This document shows positions 1 to 8,616 of a stretch of 64,000 bases of DNA, piece by piece. The notes under the pieces were generated by a model. The model ran no database searches and was not told where the DNA came from. It worked only from the letters and a program-made list of their open reading frames with translations. Where the stretch lies: assembly GCF_030813115.1 (NCBI RefSeq), contig NZ_JAUSTY010000021.1, positions 1 to 64,000 of the forward strand. Direction: 5' to 3'. Each line of letters begins with the position of its first letter. Position 1 is the first letter of the stretch. A program made the translations under genes and the position numbers. This stretch comes from Bacillus horti. Lineage in GTDB: Bacteria; Bacillota; Bacilli; Caldalkalibacillales; JCM-10596.

Positions 1-95
1 TGGCAGAAGTAAACTAAAGAAATTAGCATTGTAGGTAATTACGCAAGCCAAAGAAAGAAGAACATCGGAAAGCCGTATGAGGGAAAACTTCACGT
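1..95 (+). other. Group II intron 3' region, left part (domain V 5' arm)
   Basis: The left flank of the insertion sequence ends in AAAGCCGTATGAGGGAAAAC followed by TTCACGT, the 5' arm, loop and start of the 3' arm of a group II intron domain V hairpin (about 68-95). The AGC at 71-73 is the usual catalytic triad. The hairpin is completed by ACGGTTT at 1702-1708, beyond the inserted element. The intron's reverse transcriptase, if present, would lie left of this window. The intron class cannot be settled from this piece. Confidence 0.7.
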
Positions 96-110
96 GAGTC
101 TGTCTAACAA
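96..110. repeat. Left terminal inverted repeat of the IS1182 element
   Basis: GAGTCTGTCTAACAA. It pairs with 1683-1697 at 13 of 15 positions and is preceded by the ACGT target duplication. Confidence 0.88.
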
Positions 111-188
111 TTATTAAACAAATTCTGTTTTTAGGCATGAAAATGGATGATCTCTGTCGAAGCTCTGTATCTAAGGAGATGAGCAAAT

Positions 189-1652
189 ATGCCATTTATC
201 GAAGGTGAAGATAGATATCAAATTCATTTATTGCCAAATACATTGGACGAATATGTAGAAGAAGAAAATCCTGTTCGAGTTATCGATGCTTACGTCGATA
301 GCTTGATCTTGGAAGAATTGGGGTTTCAGATCTACTCAGGCTCTAAAGCGGGGCAAAAACCTTACCGACGGGAAGAGCTTCTCAAACTCTATCTTTACTG
401 TTATATGAACGGTATCCGTTCCTCTCGCAAAATGGAAACCGAAACAAAAAGAAATATTGAATTGATGTGGCTCATTGGTAAGCTTCAACCGGACCACGGT
501 ACTTTATCTGCTTTCATGAAGAATAACCAGCCAGCCATAAAAAAGCTGTTTAAAGAATTCACGTTACTATTAAAAGGGTTCGGGTTCATCAATGGTCAAC
601 TTGTCGCCATTGACGGCACAAAAATAAAAGCAAACAACGCCAAGAAGAAACATTATAACGAAAATATTATCAACAAGAAACTAGAGCATATCGATGAAAA
701 AATCGATGCCTATCTGCATGACTTTTTAATGGAGGACAATCGTCAAAAAAAGCAGGAAATCACTGAAAAGCTAGAGATCTATCAAGAGAGAGTCCACGAA
801 CTGGAGATCATGAAACAAAAACTCAAGGAAACAGGTAAACACCAGCTCTGTGTTACCGACCCAGATGCCAAATCAATGAAAAACAACGGGAAGCATGAAG
901 TTTGTTTTAATGTTCAAACTGCCGTAGACAGCAAGTATAAATTGATTGTGGACTGCGATACGGTCAATGATGTCAACGATCAGGGGCAGTTGTCCAATAT
1001 GGCAAAGAAAACAAAGCAAGTTTTCCGTAATCAAAAAATCAAAATTCTAGCCGATACCGGCTATTATAATTACCTTGAGATTATCGATGTAGTCGACAAA
1101 AGCACGGAGCTCTTAATTAAGCCGCAAAGGGGAAAGCAAAGCAAAGTGGCAAGCGGATTTGATAAAGAAAACTTTGAATATGATGCCATGAGCGATACAT
1201 ATATTTGCCCATTGGGTTATAAATTACCTTTCAAATGGAAGGGAAAACAAGATGGAAAAGAGTACAGGCGGTACACATGTGAAGCCTTTGATATCTGTGG
1301 GCAAAAGGATCTCTGCACATCTGCCAAAGGCGGAAGGTCGGTAACCAGACTTAAAGATGAAGAACTGATCGAACAAATTGCCGAAAATACACGTAGCCAA
1401 AGTCATATTTATAAGCAAAGAGGGTCAATCGTTGAGCACCCTTTCGGAACCATAAAGCGTCACTGGGGCTATACACACTTTTTAACACGAGGGCTGGCAT
1501 CAGTAGGCACTGAGACCAACCTAATTTGTCTTGCCTACAATCTCAAGAGAATAATAAAAATAAAGGGAGTGAATGAGCTCATACGTCTCTTCAGAGACTC
1601 AGCTCGTTCGAAATCTAATATGCATGACGTTTATTTGAGAAAAATTGCATAA
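189..1652 (+). CDS. IS1182 family transposase
   Basis: DDE transposase of 487 residues that mobilises the surrounding element. The N-terminal 90 residues match the DUF772 transposase domain. Catalytic acidic residues are visible in AIDGTKIKANN (near residue 142), LADTGYYN (near 289) and IVEHPFGTIKRHWG (near 416). A cysteine-rich segment (CPLGY, YTCEAFDICGQKDLC) lies between the last two, as usual in this family. The start is set by AAGGAGATGAGCAAAT just upstream. The frame is complete, so the element may be active. Confidence 0.95.
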   Translation: MPFIEGEDRYQIHLLPNTLDEYVEEENPVRVIDAYVDSLILEELGFQIYSGSKAGQKPYRREELLKLYLYCYMNGIRSSRKMETETKRNIELMWLIGKLQPDHGTLSAFMKNNQPAIKKLFKEFTLLLKGFGFINGQLVAIDGTKIKANNAKKKHYNENIINKKLEHIDEKIDAYLHDFLMEDNRQKKQEITEKLEIYQERVHELEIMKQKLKETGKHQLCVTDPDAKSMKNNGKHEVCFNVQTAVDSKYKLIVDCDTVNDVNDQGQLSNMAKKTKQVFRNQKIKILADTGYYNYLEIIDVVDKSTELLIKPQRGKQSKVASGFDKENFEYDAMSDTYICPLGYKLPFKWKGKQDGKEYRRYTCEAFDICGQKDLCTSAKGGRSVTRLKDEELIEQIAENTRSQSHIYKQRGSIVEHPFGTIKRHWGYTHFLTRGLASVGTETNLICLAYNLKRIIKIKGVNELIRLFRDSARSKSNMHDVYLRKIA

Positions 1653-1682
1653 ACCCACGTTTTAAAGCTGCTCAGCATTCAG

Positions 1683-1697
1683 TTGTTAGACAGTCTG
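1683..1697. repeat. Right terminal inverted repeat of the IS1182 element
   Basis: TTGTTAGACAGTCTG, the imperfect complement of the left end, followed at once by the second ACGT target copy at 1698-1701. Confidence 0.88.
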
Positions 1698-1780
1698 ACG
1701 TACGGTTTGATGAGGAGGAGCTGGAATGAGTAAAGGCGACCTCACGGTCGCCAAGAAAATTTCAGTTCTTTACTCTACCA
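1698..1780 (+). other. Group II intron 3' region, right part (rest of domain V and domain VI)
   Basis: ACGTACGGTTTGATGAGG continues domain V interrupted by the IS. It is followed by a domain VI-like hairpin, GAGTAAAG (1727-1734) pairing with CTTTACTC (1768-1775), with an inner stem GGCGACC/GGTCGCC. The intron 3' end should lie near 1778-1780. It stops about ten bases from the stop codon of the convergent DUF5412 gene. Splicing is doubtful because the IS splits the catalytic hairpin. Confidence 0.7.
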
Positions 1781-1786
1781 CCTAAT

Positions 1787-2290
1787 CTAGTAGTACGAGC
1801 TTTGCTTGGGCAATACACTTGGCTTTATTTGTTCTTTTCTATAATCATATGTATCTTTTTCAATATTTAACGTTTCCCTTCCGATAACGACAGTATCGCT
1901 GCTTATCCATTCAACATAAGGAGAGTAGTCATAATAGTTATAGTAGATAGTTTTACTTTTTCCCGTGTTTATGTTTAAAACTTCTGCTCTAGCTGATTTC
2001 CTAGAATTTAAATGATAGGTTGTTATTTCGTGTAAGCCATCAGGAGAAGGAACACTTTGATTTATAACGCCTTCTGGAAGATACTCTAAGTTGTTGTAGA
2101 GATTATAATAGTGGAAAGATGTAAATAATAAGCAACTTAGCAAGATGAACGAGCATTTAAATGGAAAGCCAATGTTTCTTTTAAATGTATATATGGTAAT
2201 TTTAATAAGAAATAGTAGGAATACAATAACTGTTATAACTAAGAATACTGCTCCTAAAATCACTAGAATTGAAAATAATGTATTGTTCAT
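1787..2290 (-). CDS. DUF5412-like membrane-anchored protein
   Basis: A 167-residue protein of unknown function. Two N-terminal hydrophobic segments (about residues 8-30 and 42-60) are followed by a soluble domain with INQSVPSPDGLHEITTYH and a KTIYYNYYDYSPYVEWISSD stretch, which resembles Bacillus DUF5412 proteins. The start follows GGAGG nine bases upstream. Its stop is about ten bases from the 3' end of the group II intron, so the native C-terminus may have been altered by that insertion, although the family-like WISSDTVVI end looks complete. Recognition is by pattern only. Confidence 0.6.
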   Translation of the reverse strand: MNNTLFSILVILGAVFLVITVIVFLLFLIKITIYTFKRNIGFPFKCSFILLSCLLFTSFHYYNLYNNLEYLPEGVINQSVPSPDGLHEITTYHLNSRKSARAEVLNINTGKSKTIYYNYYDYSPYVEWISSDTVVIGRETLNIEKDTYDYRKEQIKPSVLPKQSSYY

Positions 2291-2404
2291 GAAAGTAATC
2301 CTCCATAAAATGCTAGGGCGAGCTTTTATTCTTTTACATAATACCAGATTTTTATAATAAACAATATCTTTCGATTGTGCACTAACAAAAAACTATTAAA
2401 ACAA

Positions 2405-2432
2405 AAAATCTCTTGATTAATCAAGAGATTTT
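2405..2432 (-). terminator. Intrinsic terminator after the 2499-3167 lipoprotein gene
   Basis: Perfect 10-bp stem AATCTCTTGA/TCAAGAGATT (2407-2416 and 2421-2430) with a TTAA loop. It is followed on the minus strand by a T run. Confidence 0.85.
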
Positions 2433-2498
2433 AATGAAAGTTTGTTTATTACAATCAATTATTGTCAGGTAGACTTACTGTAGAATGATTAAAGCCGC

Positions 2499-3167
2499 TT
2501 AGCCTTCAAGAAAATCCGGGTAAATAACTGTATCATAAACTTCTCCAGTTTCTTCGTCCACAAGATCAAATGTCACTTTATTGTTTTCAGGGCTGACACC
2601 GTCAAAGACTTGGTACATCATCGCTGACATTCCTAATCCAAGTACAGCAAATCCGTCAAAACTATTTTCATAAGCCTCTTTTTCAACGGTTAGTGTAAAT
2701 TCAGTGAATGAACTGTTGTGATCAATTTCTTTAACAGACTGGAATGTACTAGGTACTTCCGCAATGCTTGCTGCTATATCGACTTGCATTTGTTTCATGA
2801 TCTCCTGATGCTGAGCTTTTGGTATGGTATATGTAAGCGAGCCATTATCATTTAAAGTAATATCAGTAGCGCCATCTTCTTCAGCGTCAGCCATAATTAA
2901 ATCCATGTCCTGCCCTTCAAAAAAGAAAGCAGGCAAGGTAATTTCTACATTAAATAACCCTTTATCTACTTCAATCGATTCTTCTTCAGTTGATTCATTA
3001 GCCACTTCATCTAGTGCTTCAGCAGACTCTTCTCCCTCTATAGCTTCCCCTTCGCTATTGTCAGTAATCCCTTGTGGTTCAGTACTAGATTCTTCATTGT
3101 TACCGCAGGCTACTAATACGCAACCCATTAGAAAAATAAAAGCAAATGTTAGTAAGGACTTTTTCAT
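2499..3167 (-). CDS. Secreted lipoprotein of unknown function
   Basis: A 222-residue protein with a lipoprotein signal: positively charged MKK, a hydrophobic core and lipobox LVAC with the modifiable cysteine at residue 21. An acidic Ser/Glu/Thr-rich linker follows to about residue 70. The C-terminal domain (about 70-222) contains DITLNDNGSLTYTIPKAQH and EETGEVYDTVIYPDF. It should be anchored to the outer face of the membrane. I do not recognise the family with confidence. It is expressed from a strong GGAGG site and ends in its own terminator. Confidence 0.7.
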   Translation of the reverse strand: MKKSLLTFAFIFLMGCVLVACGNNEESSTEPQGITDNSEGEAIEGEESAEALDEVANESTEEESIEVDKGLFNVEITLPAFFFEGQDMDLIMADAEEDGATDITLNDNGSLTYTIPKAQHQEIMKQMQVDIAASIAEVPSTFQSVKEIDHNSSFTEFTLTVEKEAYENSFDGFAVLGLGMSAMMYQVFDGVSPENNKVTFDLVDEETGEVYDTVIYPDFLEG

Positions 3168-3220
3168 TCATTTTCCTCCATATTCTCTGTTATATTAAAT
3201 ATTTATACATTGACTTCTGA

Positions 3221-3661
3221 CTACTTTTTACGATTATTTTTTTGTTTCTGCTTACTTACACCCTCTACAGCTTTTACTTCCTTTGAAGCATTACGCATCT
3301 TAATGAAATGATACGCGATCCCTCCAAGCAAAATGACAAGGATCAGGGGATTGCTTAAAGAGAAGCCTGCTGTCGATTCACCACCAACTAATGGAAAGAC
3401 GAACAGTAATAATAAGATGTAGGAAAGGAGGAACAGGTTATCTCTATGCGCTTTTTTCGGGTTGGCCTTTTTTTCCTCACCAATTTTACTCTCTTTAAAA
3501 AGACTAATGATGTAAAGGATAATTCCACCAAATAATAGGATTAGCATAATCCAATTGACGACCTGGGGTGACAGACCAAATAAGGCTTCCATAAATGAAA
3601 ATTGATCATTAACGATCAATATAGTTAGAACAGCACACATAATGAGGATTGATCTACTCAT
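3221..3661 (-). CDS. Small integral membrane protein, function unknown
   Basis: The start chosen is the ATG at 3659-3661, because AGGAGGTG lies seven bases upstream on the minus strand. A longer open frame upstream lacks a ribosome site. The 146-residue product has about four hydrophobic segments (near 4-20, 34-54, 77-95 and 101-121) and a very basic tail (KQKQKNNRKK). No catalytic motif is visible. It lies just upstream of the lipoprotein gene on the same strand (54-bp gap), so the two may be co-transcribed. Confidence 0.6.
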   Translation of the reverse strand: MSRSILIMCAVLTILIVNDQFSFMEALFGLSPQVVNWIMLILLFGGIILYIISLFKESKIGEEKKANPKKAHRDNLFLLSYILLLLFVFPLVGGESTAGFSLSNPLILVILLGGIAYHFIKMRNASKEVKAVEGVSKQKQKNNRKK

Positions 3662-3987
3662 TTTTTCACCTCCTGAAGGCTTCAAGCTAAATTTTGCATA
3701 CTGGTTAATCTTAACACAAAAAGGGATCAAAGTAATTGATGAGTTTATTAAAGCTATGAGCGTAATTTATAAAAATTTATAAGCGATAAGGATTAGGAAA
3801 ATGTCGCTGTTTATTGTCATAATCTATCATTTATAGCCAATATATGAGCTTATATTTGGTTCTTATTGACTACACACAGTTCTAGTTAACCCTACGAAAA
3901 TTGTGAATAGTAGCTTAATTAATTCATCTGACTTACCGTTAAGAGAGCTAGCCGCAAAAACATTTACTAAAAGGAGATGAGCTGAGA

Positions 3988-4479
3988 GTGAAAAAAATGT
4001 TGATAGGATTGGTTGCAGGGCTGTTAATTGGAAGTGTTGGGACGGCTGCAGCGAATAATACAGCGGTACAAGCTATTTTTAGTAGCTTTACGTTACAGGT
4101 TGAAGGCGTTGAATTACCGATAGAGCCTTTGGTCCATGAGGGTTCTACATATTTACCAGTAAGACAGGTGGCGGGGATGCTAGGCTTTGATGTATCCTAT
4201 ACGTCTGCTACAAGAACAATTGGCTTAGCTAGAAATGATCAAAGTATTAATGCTGCTGCTGAGGAAGTAAGGGGAGCCGTTGAAACATTGACAGGAGAAG
4301 AAATTATTAACCTGGTCAGAACGCTTTATCCTGATTTATTTCAAGAAGGAAATGTTGTTATTGATGAAAATGGATTATTACAGATTGGTGATGTAAAAAT
4401 TCAGCTTGAAGCGGACGAGAATGGAGAGTACAGTATAGATCCACTTTTAGAGTCAGGCGTTCTTTCTAACCAAGAGTGA
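3988..4479 (+). CDS. Stalk-domain (copper amine oxidase N-terminal-like) secreted protein
   Basis: A 163-residue protein starting at GTG with AAGGAG eleven bases upstream. An N-terminal signal or anchor (residues 1-22) is followed by the typical stalk-domain pattern VEGVELPIEPLVHEGSTYLP, then VRQVAGMLGFDVSY. This is the fold named after copper amine oxidase N-termini (PF07833). It is common in exported proteins of Bacillales and carries no oxidase activity by itself. The remaining about 80 residues are acidic. A related fold forms the N-terminal part of the amidase at 11416. Confidence 0.75.
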   Translation: MKKMLIGLVAGLLIGSVGTAAANNTAVQAIFSSFTLQVEGVELPIEPLVHEGSTYLPVRQVAGMLGFDVSYTSATRTIGLARNDQSINAAAEEVRGAVETLTGEEIINLVRTLYPDLFQEGNVVIDENGLLQIGDVKIQLEADENGEYSIDPLLESGVLSNQE

Positions 4480-4507
4480 ATCATGATTAAGATATTACTA
4501 TTGCATG

Positions 4508-4529
4508 CCTCCCTTTAGGGAGGATTTTT
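4508..4529 (+). terminator. Intrinsic terminator after the stalk-domain gene
   Basis: Stem CCTCCC/GGGAGG with a TTTA loop, followed by ATTTTTG. Confidence 0.8.
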
Positions 4530-4589
4530 GTTCAGAAATCGTTCAGCAGAGCTTGTTACAATTTTCTATAAAAATAAGGAGGATATGGA

Positions 4590-4910
4590 ATGTGCCGCTG
4601 GACGATAGCTTGCTTTTTAAAACTAGTGGGTTGGATTGTAGGGTTAACGGGTTCTGGTTCAGCTTTAACAGCCATTTTTCTGTTTAGACATGGAGGTGGG
4701 GCAGTCTATCATTATTTTGCAAATCAGCCTTCTATTTTCTATAGCTACGCTATTATCTTCTTAGTAGGTGGAATGATGACAGGTACTCTATTAATTTGTA
4801 TAGGTGCTCTAGTACAAGGTCATTCTCAGACCAGTGCTCTCCTATATAGTTTAGATTCAGAATTTGATATTGAATCGAAGCTTGATTTTATTACTCATAG
4901 AGAGTCTTGA
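4590..4910 (+). CDS. Small two-TM membrane protein, function unknown
   Basis: A 106-residue protein with AAGGAGG seven bases before the ATG. Two hydrophobic helices (about 8-32 and 49-74) flank a loop containing HGGGAVYHYFANQP. The C-terminus is short and acidic. No family was recognised. The good ribosome site and position after a terminator support it as a real gene. Confidence 0.6.
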   Translation: MCRWTIACFLKLVGWIVGLTGSGSALTAIFLFRHGGGAVYHYFANQPSIFYSYAIIFLVGGMMTGTLLICIGALVQGHSQTSALLYSLDSEFDIESKLDFITHRES

Positions 4911-4967
4911 AGGAGAGGAGTAAGAATACTCATACAATGAAAGAATATTCATACAATGAAGGCATAT

Positions 4968-5321
4968 TTACCTTTTCATATCCTTCCATGTAAAATCTAT
5001 CGATAGAGTTCCTACATATTCTTGTTGAGTAGATGAATTCATATTTTTAGTTGCTAACTCTGGCTTGCGAAAGCAAACTAGCTCTTGATAGTAGCCGAAC
5101 ATACGACATATGTTTGGCCTTACTGTATGAATGCCACACCGATCATGATCTAAATCATAAAATATACACGTCCCATAAAAACGTTGCTGGTTCTCTAATT
5201 GTGAGCGTAACTTTAGTGGCATGGATTTAATCTTCTTTTTAATTCTTCTTAGCTCGCTTTCGGTGACCGGAACAGGTCCGCAGCACAATCCTTTACAACC
5301 CTTACAAGGTAATTCTTCCAT
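4968..5321 (-). CDS. YkgJ-family cysteine-cluster protein
   Basis: A small cytosolic protein (117 residues) with the YkgJ pattern: an N-terminal CKGCKGLCC cluster, then TCIFYD, DRCGIHTVRPNICRMFGYY. These cysteines are expected to bind zinc or an iron-sulfur cluster; the cellular role of the family is not established. The start at 5319-5321 is preferred because AGGAGA lies seven bases upstream. An ATG 24 bases further out has no ribosome site. Confidence 0.82.
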   Translation of the reverse strand: MEELPCKGCKGLCCGPVPVTESELRRIKKKIKSMPLKLRSQLENQQRFYGTCIFYDLDHDRCGIHTVRPNICRMFGYYQELVCFRKPELATKNMNSSTQQEYVGTLSIDFTWKDMKR

Positions 5322-5348
5322 AGTATCTTCTCCTAATCTGTTCATAAT

Positions 5349-5379
5349 AAAAAAAGCCTCGCATGGAAGCGAGGCTTTA
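5349..5379 (-). terminator. Intrinsic terminator, minus strand
   Basis: Stem AAAGCCTCGC/GCGAGGCTTT (5353-5362 and 5369-5378), followed on the minus strand by seven Ts. It probably ends the metE-thioesterase transcript and insulates the YkgJ-like gene, whose start is 28 bases further on. Confidence 0.8.
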
Positions 5380-5662
5380 AATCACAAGAATTGGTATGAT
5401 GTATTGTTTATGTTATGACTAGAAATGACTAGTAGCAATATATAGTAGTTAACAAGCAGTATCATACATTCTGTAACAAAAATGCATTTGGGGCAATCAG
5501 TTATTTCATTTGCCAACAGAAATTTTACTTACTTATTACATATTATAACATACTTTCGGACAGAGAATTAATAGCATCCTATAATAATTAAGATATTTAT
5601 AGATATGCTGAATAGTAGCTTTATGGTGTTTCTTGGTCATCCTTCATATTAAGAGGAATCTA

Positions 5663-6142
5663 TTAGATGGCTTCTTGTTTGCGTTTCCTCCTAAGCTCAT
5701 ATCTTTTCTTTGCCTGCTCGTGCTGCTTTATTTCCTCTTCTGTTTCAGGAATAACCTGTGGGACTGCTGTTGGCTTACCTTCTTCGTCCAAAGCAATCAT
5801 GGTTAGATACGCTCTAGAAGTAACTCTCTTTTCACCTGTTAATAGATTCTCAGCTTCTACCTTAATATATATTTCCATAGAGGTGCGATGTGTCCAGGTC
5901 ACATAGGCTTCTAAATTGATTGCCTCACCCGTTTTAATGGGTGCTAGGAAATCAAAGGAATCACTAGAAACGGTAACGACCGGCTTACGGCAATGCCTCA
6001 TAGCGGCAATGCAGGCAATTTTATCGACATAGGCCATGACCTTTCCGCCAAATACGGTATGATGATGATTGGTGTCTGGAGGAAAAATAAGATCTGTTAA
6101 AAGAGTCCTAGATTCATGTACGGGCTTTGCTTTAAGAGTCAT
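5663..6142 (-). CDS. Acyl-CoA thioesterase, YkhA type (hotdog fold)
   Basis: A 159-residue hotdog enzyme expected to hydrolyse acyl-CoA to fatty acid and CoA in the cytosol. The diagnostic segment is LIFPPDTNHHHTVFGGKVMAYVD, with the catalytic-type acidic residue in the following helix, and then VTVSSDSFDFLAPIKTGEAI. The ATG at 6140-6142 is preferred over the one six bases upstream, because GGAGG overlaps that earlier codon. It starts 20 bp after metE on the same strand, so it probably shares the B12-controlled transcript. Confidence 0.88.
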   Translation of the reverse strand: MTLKAKPVHESRTLLTDLIFPPDTNHHHTVFGGKVMAYVDKIACIAAMRHCRKPVVTVSSDSFDFLAPIKTGEAINLEAYVTWTHRTSMEIYIKVEAENLLTGEKRVTSRAYLTMIALDEEGKPTAVPQVIPETEEEIKQHEQAKKRYELRRKRKQEAI

Positions 6143-6162
6143 GTTCATCCTCCATTGTCTAA

Positions 6163-8451
6163 CTAGGATTTCTGTTGAAGTAGCTGCTGTCGAACAGCTT
6201 GTGTTGCTACAACCATATTTTTCAAGGATGGAATGGTTTCATCTACTCCTCTAGTTTTTAGCCCACAATCAGGGTTGATCCAGAATTGTGAAGGGTTTAA
6301 GACGTCCAATGCTCGTTGAATCATTTTGGACATTTCATCTACTTCAGGAATACGGGGGCTGTGGATGTCATAGACTCCTAGACCAATTCCTTTGTCATAG
6401 ATATTTTGTTCAAAGGCAGCGATAAGCTCTCCATGGCTTCGAGACGTTTCAATAGAGATAACATCGGCATCAAGCTCACTAATCACATGAATGAAATCAT
6501 GGAATTCACAATAGCACATATGGGTATGAATTTGCGTGCTGTCTGCCACGGAGGAAGTGGTTAAGCGAAACGCTGTAACAGCCCAGCTCAGATACTCATT
6601 CCAATCTGCCTTCTTCAAAGGCAATCCTTCACGCAAGGCGGGTTCATCCACCTGGATCATGTTAATTCCTGCATCCTCAAGTGCTTTTACTTCCTGCTGC
6701 AAGGCAAGGGCAATTTGGTAGGCAACCTGCTTTCTTGAAATATCGTCGCGAATAAATGACCAATTCAGGATGGTGACAGGTCCCGTTAGCATTCCTTTAA
6801 CTGGTTTCTGAGTTAGTGACTTAGCAAATACACTTTCTTTAACGGTCATAGGCTCAAGGAATTCAACATCAGCGTAGACAATGGGTGGTCTCACACAACG
6901 CGAACCATAGGACTGTACCCAGCCATATTTAGTAAAGACAAAGCCACCTAGCTTTTCACCAAAAAACTCAACCATATCTGTACGCTCAAACTCTCCGTGA
7001 ACGAGTACGTCAAGCCCTATATCTTCTTGAATGTTAATCCATTCCTTTATTTTATCTTCGATATACTCTTCGTATTGCTTCTCGGACCACTCAAATTTTC
7101 TGAACTTCTGGCGTGCCTGGCGCACCTCAGCTGATTGAGGGAAGCTACCTATTGTTGTTGTTGGAAGAAGAGGAAGGTCCCAAGTTTTCTGTTGAATTTC
7201 TTTTCGTTCGTTGAACGAGCTATGTCTCCCGATATGATCCTCCTGTATGCTCTGAACGGCTTCATGCACCTTTGTACGAGCTCTAGTGGGGGAATGGAGT
7301 AATAGCTGCTGGGCTTCTTCATGCTCTGTAAATTCCTTTTTCGTTGCTTCTGCCCCTAGTGTGTGTCGTTTGCTCAGCAGGACGATTTCATCTAGTTTTT
7401 CATCAGCGAACGCTAGTGCACTTCTAATTTCATAGGCTAAATGAGATTCCTTTTGGGCGCTTACAGGAACATGTAGCAGGCTACAGGATGGCTGGAGCCA
7501 AATTCGATCTGCTTCTACAATCTGTAAAAGCTCTTCAATCAGCTCCCATTTCTTAGACAAAGTAGTGCGCCAAACATTTCTTCCATCAATGAGACCGACA
7601 GCCAGGACTTTGTCTTCTGGAAAGCCAGAGATGTGTAACTGCGTAAGGTTCTGTTCTACACCGTGTACAAAATCTAACCCTATTCCTTGTACAGGCAGGT
7701 TCAGCCAATCTGACTCAGGCACGATGGAATCAAAGTAGGTTTGTAGCATAATGTTAAGCTGTGGTGCGGCTGTATGAAGTCTTTCAAAGATGCTGAAAAG
7801 AAGCTCTTTTTCTGACTTTGTACAAGCAGTAACTAGAGCTGGCTCATCGATTTGAACCCATTCAACTCCTTCTTTCTGTAGCTCTTTTACAATTTGCTCA
7901 TAGAGAGGGAGAAAGGATAGAATGGTTTGTGCTAGATCCTTTTTCTCATAGCCTTTAGATAATTTTACAAATGTATATGGACCAATAAGTACTGGCTTAC
8001 TTTTAATGCCAAGCTTCTCTTTAGCTTCTTTATACGCTGTCAGTGGCTTGTTCTCGGTTAGGTGTGGGGTAACGTCGTCAAGCTCTGGAACGATGTAATG
8101 GTAGTTTGTATTAAACCACTTTGTCATTTCGCAGGCTACAGCGTTTTGCTCTCCCCTGGCCATAGCAAAGTAAGTGGATAGAGGAACACGTCCACCCGAA
8201 TAAGAAAAGCGCTTAGGGACAAGACCGAACATAACGGCCATATCTAGCATATGATCATAGAACGTAAAGTCGTTTACTGGAATGATGTCAATCCCTTTTT
8301 CCTTTTGCTTTTGAAGATGGTGTAATCGAAGCTGTGTTGTTTGCTCATAAAATTCTTCTTCTGTTAGCTTTCCAGCCCAAAATGTCTCTAATGTTTTTTT
8401 CCACTCGCGATTCTCTCCAATACGCGGATATCCAAGGTTACTGCATTTCAT
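6163..8451 (-). CDS. metE: Cobalamin-independent methionine synthase
   Basis: Transfers the methyl group from 5-methyltetrahydropteroyltriglutamate to homocysteine, the last step of methionine synthesis. The 762-residue length is typical. The N-terminal half has KCSNLGYPRIGENREWKK. The C-terminal catalytic half has PLLPTTTIGSFPQ, the zinc ligands in IHTHMCYCEF (His and Cys) and NPDCGLKTR (Cys), and QVDEPALREG for substrate. The start follows GGAG eight bases upstream. Expression is under a cobalamin riboswitch, so it should be off when B12 allows another synthase (MetH) to work. Confidence 0.97.
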   Translation of the reverse strand: MKCSNLGYPRIGENREWKKTLETFWAGKLTEEEFYEQTTQLRLHHLQKQKEKGIDIIPVNDFTFYDHMLDMAVMFGLVPKRFSYSGGRVPLSTYFAMARGEQNAVACEMTKWFNTNYHYIVPELDDVTPHLTENKPLTAYKEAKEKLGIKSKPVLIGPYTFVKLSKGYEKKDLAQTILSFLPLYEQIVKELQKEGVEWVQIDEPALVTACTKSEKELLFSIFERLHTAAPQLNIMLQTYFDSIVPESDWLNLPVQGIGLDFVHGVEQNLTQLHISGFPEDKVLAVGLIDGRNVWRTTLSKKWELIEELLQIVEADRIWLQPSCSLLHVPVSAQKESHLAYEIRSALAFADEKLDEIVLLSKRHTLGAEATKKEFTEHEEAQQLLLHSPTRARTKVHEAVQSIQEDHIGRHSSFNERKEIQQKTWDLPLLPTTTIGSFPQSAEVRQARQKFRKFEWSEKQYEEYIEDKIKEWINIQEDIGLDVLVHGEFERTDMVEFFGEKLGGFVFTKYGWVQSYGSRCVRPPIVYADVEFLEPMTVKESVFAKSLTQKPVKGMLTGPVTILNWSFIRDDISRKQVAYQIALALQQEVKALEDAGINMIQVDEPALREGLPLKKADWNEYLSWAVTAFRLTTSSVADSTQIHTHMCYCEFHDFIHVISELDADVISIETSRSHGELIAAFEQNIYDKGIGLGVYDIHSPRIPEVDEMSKMIQRALDVLNPSQFWINPDCGLKTRGVDETIPSLKNMVVATQAVRQQLLQQKS

Positions 8452-8488
8452 CGCTTCATCTCCATTCCATTATTAACTAAAAAGGCAC

Positions 8489-8531
8489 AAAAAAGGCATC
8501 TCCAACGTTCATAAAGATAGTTAGAGACACC
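8489..8531 (-). terminator. Regulatory terminator between cobalamin riboswitch and metE
   Basis: On the minus strand GGTGTCTCTAAC (8520-8531) pairs fully, with wobbles, with GTTGGAGATGCC (8495-8506) and is followed by TTTTTT. It is the likely expression platform through which B12 binding stops transcription before metE. Confidence 0.82.
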
Positions 8532-8616
8532 AAAGAATAAGGGTATAGATTACCCATGCTTATTAATCGAGTCCTAACACCTCCCTATCTCCCGTAGGTT
8601 AAAAACAGTGCTGTCG

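Larger units (their letters stand above)
96..1697 (+). mobile_element. IS1182-family insertion sequence, complete
   Basis: A 1602-bp element bounded by 15-bp inverted repeats, GAGTCTGTCTAACAA at 96-110 and TTGTTAGACAGTCTG at 1683-1697 (13 of 15 match). It is flanked by a 4-bp direct repeat ACGT at 92-95 and 1698-1701, consistent with the short palindromic target duplications of this family. Removing the element and one ACGT restores a contiguous group II intron domain V hairpin, so the boundaries are well supported. It carries one transposase gene. Confidence 0.92.

Noticed and set aside
49-95. Start of the window as the end of a group II intron reverse transcriptase
   Set aside because: Only a few codons before a TAA at 10-12 are visible; the product cannot be recognised from them.
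1224-1418. Open frame on the minus strand inside the transposase
   Set aside because: No ribosome site and full overlap with a clearly coding gene; similar antisense frames in metE, uppP, the DHA2 pump and the UvrA-like gene were dropped for the same reason.
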